In this document: positions 5,865 to 14,262 of the stretch, one piece after another
Layout: every line of letters starts with the position of its first letter
Position numbering within the stretch: the stretch's first letter is position 1
Source of the DNA: Deltaproteobacteria bacterium RBG_16_44_11
GTDB taxonomy: Bacteria; Desulfobacterota; Syntrophia; Syntrophales; Smithellaceae
Direction: 5' to 3'
Assembly: GCA_001797845.1 (NCBI GenBank)
Contig: MGQN01000003.1
Location: 1 to 18,218, forward strand
Length of the DNA: 18,218 bases
Program-made: the position numbers and the translations under genes
The notes under the pieces: generated by a model
Seen by the model: the letters and a program-made list of their open reading frames with translations, nothing else
What the model was told of the DNA's origin: nothing
Database searches by the model: none

Positions 5865-7213
5865 AGAATTTAGATTTATTTAACCTCGGAGAAGCAGGAA
5901 ACACAAAGGATTCGGCGCCGCTTGCCGAAAGGATGAGGCCGCAAAAGCTTTCCGAATATGTCGGCCAGCCTCACCTTTTAGGAGAGGGCTGCTTGCTCAG
6001 GCGCGCTATTGAAGAAGATAAACTTTTTTCTATGATTTTTTGGGGACCGCCCGGTTCAGGAAAAACCACTTTGGCCAGAGTTTTGGCCAGTGAAACTAAA
6101 TCAAAATTTGTCAGCTTTTCCGCCGTTCTTTCCGGCGTGAAGGAAATTCGCGCGGTAATCGATGAAGCAAAAGCATTGTGGGAGGGGAAAAAGAAAAAGA
6201 TGATTCTCTTTGTCGATGAGATTCACCGTTTCAATAAAGCCCAGCAAGATGCTTTTTTGCCGCACGTGGAAAGCGGCCTGATTACATTGATTGGTGCGAC
6301 AACGGAAAACCCTTCTTTTGAAGTTATTGCTCCTCTTCTATCGCGTACGCGTGTTTTGATCTTAAAACCATTCTCCGAAGAAGATTTGGTAGCTATCGTT
6401 GAGCGCGCCCTGAAAGATGAACAAAAAGGTTTAGGCCGCTTTGCCGTCAAGACAGATCCCGCCACTATTCTTTATATTGTTCGCTTAGCCGATGGAGATG
6501 CCCGCAGCGCCCTGAATAATCTGGAGGCTATCGTATCTATGGTACAGAGCCTGCATGCTGATAAAAGAGTTGTCACGCTGGAATTTGCCCAGGAAGCCTT
6601 GCTGAAAAAAGCGCTTTTATATGATAAAGACGGCGAAGAGCATTATAATTTAATTTCGGCTTTCCATAAGAGCTTGCGCGGCAGTGATCCTGATGCCGCT
6701 TTGTATTGGTTGGGCCGGATGCTTATTGCCGGAGAAGATCCGCTTTACATTGCGAGGCGCATGATACGCTTTGCCTCGGAAGATGTTGGAAATGCCGATC
6801 CGCAGGCATTGGTTATTGCCGTCGCCGCCCAACAGGCCTTTCATTTTATTGGCCTGCCAGAGGGAGAATTGGCGCTGGCTCAGACGGCGATTTATCTGGC
6901 AGTAGCCCCTAAAAGCAATGCGCTTTACACGGGTTTCGGTAGCGTCAGGGAAACAATTAGCCAAACAGGTTACTTGCCGGTACCACTGCATATTCGCAAT
7001 GCGCCTACGAAATTAATGAAAGAGCTTGATTACGGTAAAGATTATAAATATGCTCACGATTACACTGAAGCTTACGTTGTGCAGGAATACCTGCCGGAAA
7101 AACTGCACGGGCAACACTTTTATCGCCCCAAAGGGGCAGGTTTCGAAAAAACCATAAAAGAAAGACTGGATGCCTGGCAACAGATAAAAAAAAGTGCTGA
7201 AGATGAAAAATAA
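5861..7213 (+). CDS. rarA: Replication-associated recombination protein RarA (MgsA), AAA+ ATPase
   Basis: RarA is a clamp-loader-like AAA+ ATPase that acts at stalled replication forks together with SSB and RecA. The 450-residue length is typical. Visible features are the short N-terminal motif LAERMRPQKLSEYVGQPHLL, Walker A GPPGSGKT (62-69), Walker B ILFVDEIHRF (about 115-124), sensor 1 in LIGATTENPSF, sensor 2 in DGDARSALNNLE, and the C-terminal MgsA tetramerisation region with YLPVPLHIRNAPTKLMKELDYG split around residues 370-390. The start overlaps the end of the preceding Cys protein by four bases (ATGA). No strong terminator with a T run follows, though a stable hairpin stands 23 nt after the stop. 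Confidence 0.95.
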   Translation: MKNLDLFNLGEAGNTKDSAPLAERMRPQKLSEYVGQPHLLGEGCLLRRAIEEDKLFSMIFWGPPGSGKTTLARVLASETKSKFVSFSAVLSGVKEIRAVIDEAKALWEGKKKKMILFVDEIHRFNKAQQDAFLPHVESGLITLIGATTENPSFEVIAPLLSRTRVLILKPFSEEDLVAIVERALKDEQKGLGRFAVKTDPATILYIVRLADGDARSALNNLEAIVSMVQSLHADKRVVTLEFAQEALLKKALLYDKDGEEHYNLISAFHKSLRGSDPDAALYWLGRMLIAGEDPLYIARRMIRFASEDVGNADPQALVIAVAAQQAFHFIGLPEGELALAQTAIYLAVAPKSNALYTGFGSVRETISQTGYLPVPLHIRNAPTKLMKELDYGKDYKYAHDYTEAYVVQEYLPEKLHGQHFYRPKGAGFEKTIKERLDAWQQIKKSAEDEK

Positions 7214-7235
7214 ATCGCTTTTACACAAAAAGAAA

Positions 7236-7289
7236 GGGAGGCTTGGTTGGAGCCTCCCTAGGAGTGAAGAGAGAAGGCTAAATGCCTTC
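7236..7289 (+). terminator. Two hairpins after rarA without a T tract
   Basis: The first hairpin pairs gggaggct (7236-7243) with agcctccc (7251-7258), exact, with a 7-nt loop. The second pairs gaaggc (7273-7278) with gccttc (7284-7289). Neither is followed by a T run, so this may be an mRNA 3' end, a processed RNA or a repeat rather than a simple intrinsic terminator. It is GC-rich compared with the AT-rich DNA that fills the rest of 7214-7550, where I see no gene. That AT-rich part has a 10-bp direct repeat tcttaactac at 7352-7361 and 7393-7402. Confidence 0.45.
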
Positions 7290-7557
7290 CAGGTTAATCT
7301 GCTGCCGGCTAGTTATGCCCGTTATTTTAGTCGACAATATTAACAATTTGATCTTAACTACAGCATTTATCGTGCCGTAATTAGTTTAATTTTCTTAACT
7401 ACTTGTAATAATGGAAAAATAATCTAAAAACGCTATTTTTTAAAACAAATAAGCCGTTTGTTTTTACGGCAATAAATGTCGGGAAATATAGCGGTCAATT
7501 TCAATAAATATAATAAGTACAGTCATTTATAGATTTTAGACGATATTTCTTTCCCTT

Positions 7558-7580
7558 TCGACAAAAATGTCGATTTTTTT
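7558..7580 (+). terminator. Short hairpin with T7 just upstream of the kinase promoter
   Basis: The arms tcgaca (7558-7563) and tgtcga (7568-7573) enclose AAAA and are followed by seven T. The stem is only 6 bp. It could end transcripts entering from upstream or serve as an operator, as it ends 12 bp before the -35 of the kinase promoter. Confidence 0.4.
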
Positions 7581-7592
7581 AGGGATTAAGCG

Positions 7593-7620
7593 TTGACATT
7601 TCCTGCCAATAGCTTAAAAT
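7593..7620 (+). promoter_or_regulatory. Sigma70 promoter of the two-component operon
   Basis: TTGACA (7593-7598) and TAAAAT (7615-7620, five of six matches) are 16 bp apart. Transcription would start near 7627, and the kinase ATG is at 7651 behind AAGGAT. No -24/-12 sigma54 element was seen here. Confidence 0.7.
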
Positions 7621-7650
7621 GACCGGCAAAATTAAGAATTAAGGATAAAA

Positions 7651-9450
7651 ATGCGTTTTTTCAATAAAAAAGAATTAATCGTTGGCAGGAAAGCCCGAAA
7701 GCATAATGGTGCCATTCTCCAGCCTTTAGCTGTTGGTATTGTCAGCGCCGTTTTAGTCGTCTTAATCTTAATTATGGGGTTGCTGGATATTAGAAGGAGC
7801 GAAGACAATCTCGTAGGATTTATGGAAGATCAGGCCTTAAGCACGATTAGCGTGTTGCAGCGATTAACCGAAGAAAATTTAAAAAGCATCATTGCAACAC
7901 CAGAGAAAAAAGGAACAAATTTTAAAACGGCCAGCGAAGAGGAAGCCGCTTATTCCAAAAAGTGGGTGATTGAAGCTATAACGGATTTGGGTCGAAAGGT
8001 AGATGAGCAATGGAGAAAAGGGAAAATAAGCGATAATTATCTGACGCAATTTGCTGCGGATAACAATTTTTGGTATCTGGCCGTATTAGACCGCGAGGGA
8101 AACGCGGTTTATCAAAGCGGACCTTTACAGACGGATATGCTTGAGGCGAGAGAACTGAAAAAAAGCGGCCGAAATTTGACTACCCTGGAAATAATGGAAA
8201 AAATTCGTGCCAAGCAGGGAATCGGCTTTGTCGTCTTGCGGCGTAAAGATTATAGCGGCATGGTGGTTATGAATCTGGATAAAGAAGGATTGATTTATTG
8301 GAGCCTCAAGGTTGCCGTAGAAAAGGGAATTAAAAAAATAGGTGAAGGCCACGGCATCGTTTATATGCAAATTATCAACGATCAGAAAAAGATTCTCAGC
8401 AGTGTCGGCAAGCCAACCCATGCTTTAAAAAACAGTGATTTCAATTATAAAGAAATTTTAGCAGGCAAGATAAAAATTGCGAGCAGAAAAGTAGATTCCG
8501 GTGAAAACAAAATTTTAGATCTGGCGGCGCCATTGTCTTTGGATAAAGCAGTTGTCGGTATTGTCAGAATGGGTCTCGATCGCGGTTCGATGGATCAAAT
8601 CATCGCTGAAAGCAAGCAGAATATTTTTATTTTTATGGTTTTTATCGTCATCATTGCCTTATTATCTATGTGGCTGCTTTATTATGACCAGAATCGCCAC
8701 CTGGCCGGTATTATTGAAATGGAAAGGCAGTTGGAGAAAGCGGAAAGGCTTTCTTCTCTCGGGCAGTTGGCGGCGGGCGTGGCGCACGAAATTCGTAATC
8801 CTTTGAACGCTATAAGCATGGCCACACAGAGACTGAAAAGAGATTTTATTCCACCTGATTCCACCAAGGCAGAGGATTTTCAGAATCTTTCCGGCGTTAT
8901 TAGAGATGAGATTAAACGTCTTGACGGAATTATTGAAGAGTTTCTTTCTTTTTCCAAAAGCCGCAGATTAGAATTGCGCGATTTTTCGATTACGGAAATT
9001 TTACAAAAAATCGTCAGTCTTATTCGGGAAGAGGCTTCCGCACGCGGAATTACTATTGAAACAAAGTGGCGGCATTCTCCGGCAATAATACCGATAGACA
9101 TAAATAAATTGCAGCAGGCATTCCTCAACTTAATCAAAAACGCTATGGAATCCATGCCCGCTCAAGGAAAGATTTCCATTATGGTGGACAAGGAAGGGAA
9201 AAATTATATTGTTGTGAGCATTTCGGACACGGGTTGCGGCATGACGGCTGAAGAAATCGAAAGAATTTTTAATCCCGAATACACGACTAAAGAAAAAGGA
9301 GTCGGTTTAGGAATACCTTTAGCCAACGAAATCATTCGTGGCCATGGAGGGGAAATAAGGGTGATCAGCCGGAAAGGCGAAGGAACGACATTTGAAGTTA
9401 TTTTACCGCGGGAACGATTCAACGAAAGGCCATTGAAAGATAAGGGATAA
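7651..9450 (+). CDS. Membrane sensor histidine kinase (NtrB/AtoS/ZraS-like)
   Basis: This 599-residue kinase pairs with the NtrC-type regulator that follows. Membrane segments lie at about residues 22-45 and 324-345, enclosing an extracytoplasmic sensor of about 275 residues whose ligand cannot be read from sequence. A short coiled linker leads to the HisKA motif LSSLGQLAAGVAHEIRNPL with phospho-acceptor H379. The ATP-binding domain shows the N box (FLNLIKNAMES, N497), the G1 box DTGCG (526-530) and the G2 box KGVGLG (549-554). I see no clear cytoplasmic PAS domain, unlike many NtrB relatives. The stop codon is four bases before the regulator start, and the regulator's ribosome site lies in the end of this gene, so they form an operon with the promoter at 7593-7620. 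Confidence 0.93.
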   Translation: MRFFNKKELIVGRKARKHNGAILQPLAVGIVSAVLVVLILIMGLLDIRRSEDNLVGFMEDQALSTISVLQRLTEENLKSIIATPEKKGTNFKTASEEEAAYSKKWVIEAITDLGRKVDEQWRKGKISDNYLTQFAADNNFWYLAVLDREGNAVYQSGPLQTDMLEARELKKSGRNLTTLEIMEKIRAKQGIGFVVLRRKDYSGMVVMNLDKEGLIYWSLKVAVEKGIKKIGEGHGIVYMQIINDQKKILSSVGKPTHALKNSDFNYKEILAGKIKIASRKVDSGENKILDLAAPLSLDKAVVGIVRMGLDRGSMDQIIAESKQNIFIFMVFIVIIALLSMWLLYYDQNRHLAGIIEMERQLEKAERLSSLGQLAAGVAHEIRNPLNAISMATQRLKRDFIPPDSTKAEDFQNLSGVIRDEIKRLDGIIEEFLSFSKSRRLELRDFSITEILQKIVSLIREEASARGITIETKWRHSPAIIPIDINKLQQAFLNLIKNAMESMPAQGKISIMVDKEGKNYIVVSISDTGCGMTAEEIERIFNPEYTTKEKGVGLGIPLANEIIRGHGGEIRVISRKGEGTTFEVILPRERFNERPLKDKG

Positions 9451-9454
9451 AATC

Positions 9455-10816
9455 ATGCAAAAATTGAGTATTCTTATTGTTGAAGATGGCCAATCACAGC
9501 GGGAAATGTTGCGGGATTTTTTACTTGCCGAAGGTCATAATGTCGCAGAAGCCGAAAATGGTGAAAAAGCAATTGAAACAGTTTTGAACAATCATTTTGA
9601 TTTAATCCTCCTGGATTACAAAATGCCCGGCATGGACGGCTTGGAAGTGCTCAAAGAGATAAAGCACATTAATCCGGAGATAGATGTTGTCATTATTACC
9701 GCTTACGGCACCATCGAAACGGCGGTGGAAGCCATAAAGGTCGGGGCGGTTGATTACATTACCAAGCCGGTAGAGCTCGACGAGTTATTAATACTGGTCA
9801 ACCGGGTGGCCGAGCGAAGACAGCTCATCAGAGAAAACGAACTTTTAAGAGAAGAATTAGGGAAAAAAGGCATTACGGCCGATAAAATAGTTTACAAAAG
9901 TCCGCGCATGGCGGAAGTAATCAATATGGCGGGACGTGTGGCTGCCAGCAAGGCATCTGTTCTGATTCAAGGGGAAAGCGGAACGGGAAAGGAGCTGTTG
10001 GCGCGACTGATTCACCAATTGAGCCCCCGGGCCAATAAACCGATAATTGTTGTTAATTGTGTGGCCCTGCATGAAAATTTGCTGGAGAGCGAATTATTCG
10101 GTCATGAAAAAGGATCTTTTACCGGAGCGACTTCCCGCCGGATCGGCCGTTTTGAAGAAGCAGACGGTGGTACACTTTTTCTTGATGAAATAGGAGAGTT
10201 GACTCCATCCGTGCAGGTTAAGTTATTGCGCTTTTTACAGGAACGGGAATTCCAGCGTTTAGGCAGCAACACGAATATTCAAGTTGATGTCCGGGTAATC
10301 AGCGCGACAAACCGCGATTTGGAAGTGCAGGTTAAAGAGGGGACTTTTCGCGAAGATCTCTTTTACCGGCTAAAAGTTGTTACGATGTCGCTGCCGCCGT
10401 TAAGAGAGAGAAAAGAAGACCTGCGCATTTTAATCAATCATTTTATCGATAAGTTTGCCAAAGAAAATGGTAAAAATATAAAAGATTTGACATCTGAGGC
10501 GCGGGATTTGCTTTTGAAATATGATTATCCGGGAAACGTGCGCGAATTAGTCAATATTTTGGAGCGAGCTGTGGTTATTGCGCGTGACGAATACATTACG
10601 ACAGACGACCTGCCTTTTCAAGCGGCAACTCTTGCTCGCAATTCGGATAAGAAGCCGGCCAGCCTTTTGCGGGAGTCCGTGGAAGTATTGGAAAAAAAAT
10701 TAATTGCCGGAGCGATGGAACAAGCTGAAGACAACCAAACAAAAGCCGCCGAAATTCTCGGCCTGTCGGAACGTATGTTGCGTTACAAATTGAAGAAATA
10801 TTCATCAAAAAATTAG
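9455..10816 (+). CDS. NtrC-type sigma54-dependent response regulator
   Basis: The 453-residue protein has three domains in order. The receiver domain (about 4-118) has phospho-acceptor D54 in LLDYKMPGMDG, T82 and K104. The AAA+ sigma54-activating domain (about 145-375) has Walker A GESGTGKE (173-180), the sigma54-contact loop GSFTGA (220-225) and Walker B GGTLFLDEIGEL. The C-terminal Fis-type helix-turn-helix contains KAAEILGLSERMLRYKLKKY. It would be phosphorylated by the kinase encoded just upstream and activate sigma54 promoters elsewhere. The contact loop reads GSFTGA rather than the usual GAFTGA. No target promoter is visible in this window. It converges on the ferritin-like gene with 67 bp between. 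Confidence 0.94.
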   Translation: MQKLSILIVEDGQSQREMLRDFLLAEGHNVAEAENGEKAIETVLNNHFDLILLDYKMPGMDGLEVLKEIKHINPEIDVVIITAYGTIETAVEAIKVGAVDYITKPVELDELLILVNRVAERRQLIRENELLREELGKKGITADKIVYKSPRMAEVINMAGRVAASKASVLIQGESGTGKELLARLIHQLSPRANKPIIVVNCVALHENLLESELFGHEKGSFTGATSRRIGRFEEADGGTLFLDEIGELTPSVQVKLLRFLQEREFQRLGSNTNIQVDVRVISATNRDLEVQVKEGTFREDLFYRLKVVTMSLPPLRERKEDLRILINHFIDKFAKENGKNIKDLTSEARDLLLKYDYPGNVRELVNILERAVVIARDEYITTDDLPFQAATLARNSDKKPASLLRESVEVLEKKLIAGAMEQAEDNQTKAAEILGLSERMLRYKLKKYSSKN

Positions 10817-10883
10817 TTTGCGCGTTTTATTGCCATCACGCAAGAAACTTCGGCAACAATTTCATCAACACGTTCACAGTTAG

Positions 10884-11366
10884 TTACTGTTTCGTGAAGC
10901 GTTTCTTCATTTCTGTAAGTATTGAAAAGTGTTTTCTTTCCTCTTCAATAACTTGTTCGATTGTGCCGTGTTGCGCTGCCGGCACCAATTTCTTGATTTC
11001 ATGATAGTAGAGAATTGAATCCAACTCGCGTCTGATGGCAAAGTCGAAAGCGGCAATGGTATCCTTAACTTTTGAAAGTTCTTTGTCCATAGCTTCTTTG
11101 GTAAAAATTATATTATTATCCACATAAGATCGCAAATAAGCGTTGTATTCGCCTTCGTAACTTTCCGGCGTATTGGATTTTTCCATTTTGGCGAATATTT
11201 GCTCGAAAATCTTTTTGTGTTTTACTTCTTCAAGCGCCAAATGGGCGAAAAGTTCTTTTGCCTCCTGTTGTTTGGCGATTTGTTCGGCAAATTTATAAAA
11301 GTTAACGCCGTTTTCTTCGATGCGGATGGCAACTTCCACTATATCACTTGCTGCAAAAACACTCAT
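10884..11366 (-). CDS. Ferritin-like diiron (rubrerythrin-type) protein without rubredoxin domain
   Basis: The 160-residue, all-helical protein carries two sets of diiron ligands typical of rubrerythrin-like proteins: E18 in RIEENG, E47-x-x-H50 in LEEVKH, E114 in RRELDS, and E143-x-x-H146 in EEERKH. Rubrerythrins reduce peroxide in anaerobes. The C-terminal rubredoxin part with its Cys4 iron site is absent, so this is a short, ferritin-like form that would need an outside electron donor or may instead bind iron. A clear ribosome site (AGGGGG) stands before the start. It lies alone, 88 bp downstream of corA on the same strand and facing the response regulator. Confidence 0.85.
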   Translation of the reverse strand: MSVFAASDIVEVAIRIEENGVNFYKFAEQIAKQQEAKELFAHLALEEVKHKKIFEQIFAKMEKSNTPESYEGEYNAYLRSYVDNNIIFTKEAMDKELSKVKDTIAAFDFAIRRELDSILYYHEIKKLVPAAQHGTIEQVIEEERKHFSILTEMKKRFTKQ

Positions 11367-11454
11367 ATTAAATGCCCCCTGTTTTTATAATGATTTTATG
11401 CTGTAAGTTTGCGCATATTTTTTTAACTAATGCAATAATTTTACTTTTATTAGA

Positions 11455-12516
11455 TTAGAGCCACTTTTTCTTTTTAAAATATATTAACATTAGTAATGCG
11501 ACGGCCAACATAACACCCAAAACGCCGTAATAACCCCAATGAAATTCCAACTCCGGCATAAATTTAAAATTCATACCGTACACTCCCGCGAGGAATGTCA
11601 GCGGCATAAAAATAGTGGCAATAATGGTCAAAACTTTCATGACTTCGTTGAGTTTATTACTTATTGAAGAGAGATAAATATCCAGCATGCCGGAGATCAT
11701 GTCCCTGAATGTTTCCACGGTATCAATGACCGCAATGATGTGATCGAATATATCCCTGAAATAAATACCGGTGGATTTATTGATCAGGGGCGAATCTAAC
11801 CTTTCTAGCGAACTTATCGCTTCCCTCAGCGGCCATAGCGATTTTCTCAAGAAGATCAATTCTCTTTTAAAGTTATGAATAGCATGGAGTGTCGCGGGAG
11901 TCGTTTGATTCAATAAAGCGTCTTCAAGATGTTCCATATTTTCTTCCATACCCTCCAGCATAATAAAGTAATTATCCACGATGTTATCTATAATGGTATG
12001 AGCCAGATAATCGGCTCCCTCCTTTCTAATCCGGCCTTTATTTTTACTTATTTTTTCTTTGATTGGTTCGAAAAAATCGCTTTCTTTTTCTGTAAAAGAA
12101 AGAATAAAATCTTTTCCTAAAATAATACTTATTTGGTCGGAAAGTAAATTTCCATTTTCCTGGCCGTGAAAGTTTTTCAGGACCAGATATATGTAATCGC
12201 CATAATCTTCCATTTTCGGGCGTTGATCAGTGTTGAGAATATCTTCCAGGACAAGTGGATGCAAGCCAAAAAGCTCGCCAATATCTTCGAACAATTTAAT
12301 ATCCTGCAAGCCATCAATATTAATCCAGGTAATCCCTTTCTTATTTTCTTCATTATTGAGGTGCGCCAACGCTTCCAGATGTTTTTCCGAATAAAATGTT
12401 GCGTCATAACGGATAAGGGTAATTTTTGATTTCTCCGCATATCTGTTGCCGATATGAATTAAACTGCCGGGGGGAAGCCCTGTTTTTTTCGATCTTTTCA
12501 CTGTTCTATGACGCAT
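11455..12516 (-). CDS. corA: CorA-family Mg2+/Co2+ channel
   Basis: CorA forms a homopentameric inner-membrane channel for Mg2+ (and Co2+/Ni2+). The 353-residue length and layout fit: a large soluble N-terminal domain, a long helix with many acidic residues, and two C-terminal membrane helices. The signature YGMN follows the first membrane helix (G314-M315-N316), the loop reads FKFMPELEFHWGY, and the second helix is followed by the basic end FKKKKWL. The gene begins 10 bp after the cdaA stop with GAGG before its ATG, so the two genes are one operon. A link between c-di-AMP signalling and ion balance is known in other bacteria, but here it is inferred from position only. Confidence 0.93.
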   Translation of the reverse strand: MRHRTVKRSKKTGLPPGSLIHIGNRYAEKSKITLIRYDATFYSEKHLEALAHLNNEENKKGITWINIDGLQDIKLFEDIGELFGLHPLVLEDILNTDQRPKMEDYGDYIYLVLKNFHGQENGNLLSDQISIILGKDFILSFTEKESDFFEPIKEKISKNKGRIRKEGADYLAHTIIDNIVDNYFIMLEGMEENMEHLEDALLNQTTPATLHAIHNFKRELIFLRKSLWPLREAISSLERLDSPLINKSTGIYFRDIFDHIIAVIDTVETFRDMISGMLDIYLSSISNKLNEVMKVLTIIATIFMPLTFLAGVYGMNFKFMPELEFHWGYYGVLGVMLAVALLMLIYFKKKKWL

Positions 12517-12526
12517 AGTTACCTCG

Positions 12527-13984
12527 CTAATATGCTTTCCTTTTTACTTTAATAATTACGCGAGTTGTTTGTTCCTTTTCTTCAGGAAAATATACGCCGG
12601 CAGGCAAGATAATTTTTGCTTCGATTGTTGTTGTAAAAAGTATTTTTTGCAGGTCAATTGGCTCTGTTTCGATTTTAATTTTTTCCGGATTGACACGAGG
12701 ATCCAGCAGGGCACGCACTTTCACCGGTGTGAGACTGATTCTTTGCAGGGAAATATTTTCCGGTAAATGGTTTTGTGTGTTTACTTTTACCGGCAGAGTC
12801 CGGGCAATTAATTTATTGGCATAAATATAAGTCGTCGCCGGCTTTATTTCGGTAACGGCCAGATTTGAAGGCGCGTTAACCATGTCTTTGGAGAAGACAA
12901 ATTCATGCTTTTTATCCGCTATAGCGGATAAATCCAAAGACAGTTTCAGTGAGCGTTCATCCAGTAAATAAAATGCTTGCTGGGGTCCTTGAAGAATTAT
13001 CTTTGCTTCGGTCAGGCGTGGTTCGTCAATGTGCCAATTTTGCGGAACATTTTTATATTCAATGGGAATGATAAAATCGCGCCGGGCGATTTCTCTCTGG
13101 TAACCGAAGGCAACCCATAAAACACAGGCCAAAATAAGGGCGATAATTTTCTCCCGGGCATTTTCTTTGAACCAGGCAATTGCCGGATGTGATTTTTTTG
13201 CCGGTATCTTGCGGATGTAAAATTGATCCAATACTTTATGCAGAGCAGCGGCATTGTCTGCTTTGGTCAATGTACCTTGATAGGTAGTTGATATTGTTCC
13301 ATTTTCTTCTGAAACAACAATGCAAAGCGCATCGGAACGCTCCACAAGTCCAATCGCGGCAGTGTGGCGAAGGCCGATATTATCGTATCTGGCCGTATTT
13401 GTGGAAAGCGGGAGATGGCAGCCGAACATTTTAATGCGGTCGCCTTTGATAATTACGGCGCCATCATGGCCGATGGAGTGCGGGTCAAAGATGCTTTCCA
13501 GAAGAGGTTCGCTGATCAGCCCATCCAGCTTTGTTCCGCCGTTTAAGTGTCTATCCAGAGGATCATCGCCCTGTATGACAATTAAAGCTCCAACACTGTC
13601 TTCAGCCAGATTTGCTACAGTATGTATGATTATTTCCGTGGCTTTTTCCATTTCGGACAAGGGGCGGATTTTTCCCCTGAAATTTCCCAGCAACGCCAAC
13701 CTTTCAAAAATGTTGCGCAAATCTTCTTGAAAAATAACCACCAGGACAAAAAGTACAATGGCAAAAAAAGATTGCAGGACGATAGTAGTGAGATAAAGCT
13801 GAAAAAAACGAGCGGCGATGTAGACGCCGCCAAGAAGCATGATCCCGATAAGTACAAAACGGGAAGCTCTGGCTCTAAACCATATTAAAAATGCAAAGAT
13901 CATGATGGCAATAATCGCGATATCCATAATATCCTGTATCCGGACACTTTTTATGACGGATAAAGCGAAATTTACCAATTCCAT
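12527..13984 (-). CDS. cdaA: Diadenylate cyclase CdaA fused to YbbR (CdaR) domains
   Basis: The enzyme joins two ATP into cyclic di-AMP. With the ATG at 13984 as residue 1 (485 residues), three membrane helices span about 18-85 and the DAC catalytic domain follows to about 250, with HDGAVI (DGA 174-176) and GLRHTAAIGL (RHT 206-208). A fourth membrane helix (about 279-295) then leads to two YbbR-type beta domains reaching the C terminus, which should lie outside the membrane. In Firmicutes CdaA and YbbR/CdaR are separate proteins that interact; here they are one chain. The canonical RHR motif reads RHT. A TTG at 14020 would lengthen the protein but lies at or before the transcription start; the ATG at 13984 has GGGAG at good spacing. 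Confidence 0.92.
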   Translation of the reverse strand: MELVNFALSVIKSVRIQDIMDIAIIAIMIFAFLIWFRARASRFVLIGIMLLGGVYIAARFFQLYLTTIVLQSFFAIVLFVLVVIFQEDLRNIFERLALLGNFRGKIRPLSEMEKATEIIIHTVANLAEDSVGALIVIQGDDPLDRHLNGGTKLDGLISEPLLESIFDPHSIGHDGAVIIKGDRIKMFGCHLPLSTNTARYDNIGLRHTAAIGLVERSDALCIVVSEENGTISTTYQGTLTKADNAAALHKVLDQFYIRKIPAKKSHPAIAWFKENAREKIIALILACVLWVAFGYQREIARRDFIIPIEYKNVPQNWHIDEPRLTEAKIILQGPQQAFYLLDERSLKLSLDLSAIADKKHEFVFSKDMVNAPSNLAVTEIKPATTYIYANKLIARTLPVKVNTQNHLPENISLQRISLTPVKVRALLDPRVNPEKIKIETEPIDLQKILFTTTIEAKIILPAGVYFPEEKEQTTRVIIKVKRKAY

Positions 13985-14022
13985 GGGACTCCCGTTTTGC
14001 CTTTTATAAGTTTGATACAAAG

Positions 14023-14052
14023 TATATATAAATAAAATTTGCTATGTGTCAA
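14023..14052 (-). promoter_or_regulatory. Sigma70 promoter of the cdaA-corA operon
   Basis: On the minus strand TTGACA (14052-14047) is followed by TATATA at 14030-14025 (16-bp spacer) or 14028-14023 (18-bp spacer). Transcription would start near 14016-14018, which places the ATG at 13984 rather than the TTG at 14020 as the real start. The DNA between here and the trp promoter at 14202 shows nothing else I can name. Confidence 0.7.
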
Positions 14053-14201
14053 GCAGGATTGAAAAAATGTACGGATTATTTATAATCATTTAAAATTGAG
14101 GGGGAATAATCGGCAGCGGAAAGGTTAAAGACAGAGGCCGGCAGGCTACATTAAGGTGAAAAACCAAAATTAGGTTACAATCGGGCAAATTAAAAAAAAT
14201 G

Positions 14202-14230
14202 TTGACAGATAATTATCTTGTTGTTATATG
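14202..14230 (+). promoter_or_regulatory. Promoter of the trpEGDC operon
   Basis: TTGACA (14202-14207) and TATATG (14225-14230) have a 17-bp spacer, and a TG dinucleotide one base before the -10 makes it an extended -10. The leader peptide ATG is at 14263, giving a short leader of about 26 nt. Confidence 0.75.
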
Positions 14231-14262
14231 GTTACCGAAATAACAAAAAAAGAAAGCGCGTT

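Noticed and set aside
7580..7650. Sigma54 promoter for the kinase-regulator operon
   Set aside because: No GG-N10-GC element was found; a good sigma70 promoter is present instead.
13985..14020. Upstream TTG start adding 12 residues to CdaA
   Set aside because: The promoter at 14023-14052 would start transcription at about 14016-14018, and the ATG at 13984 has a GGGAG ribosome site.
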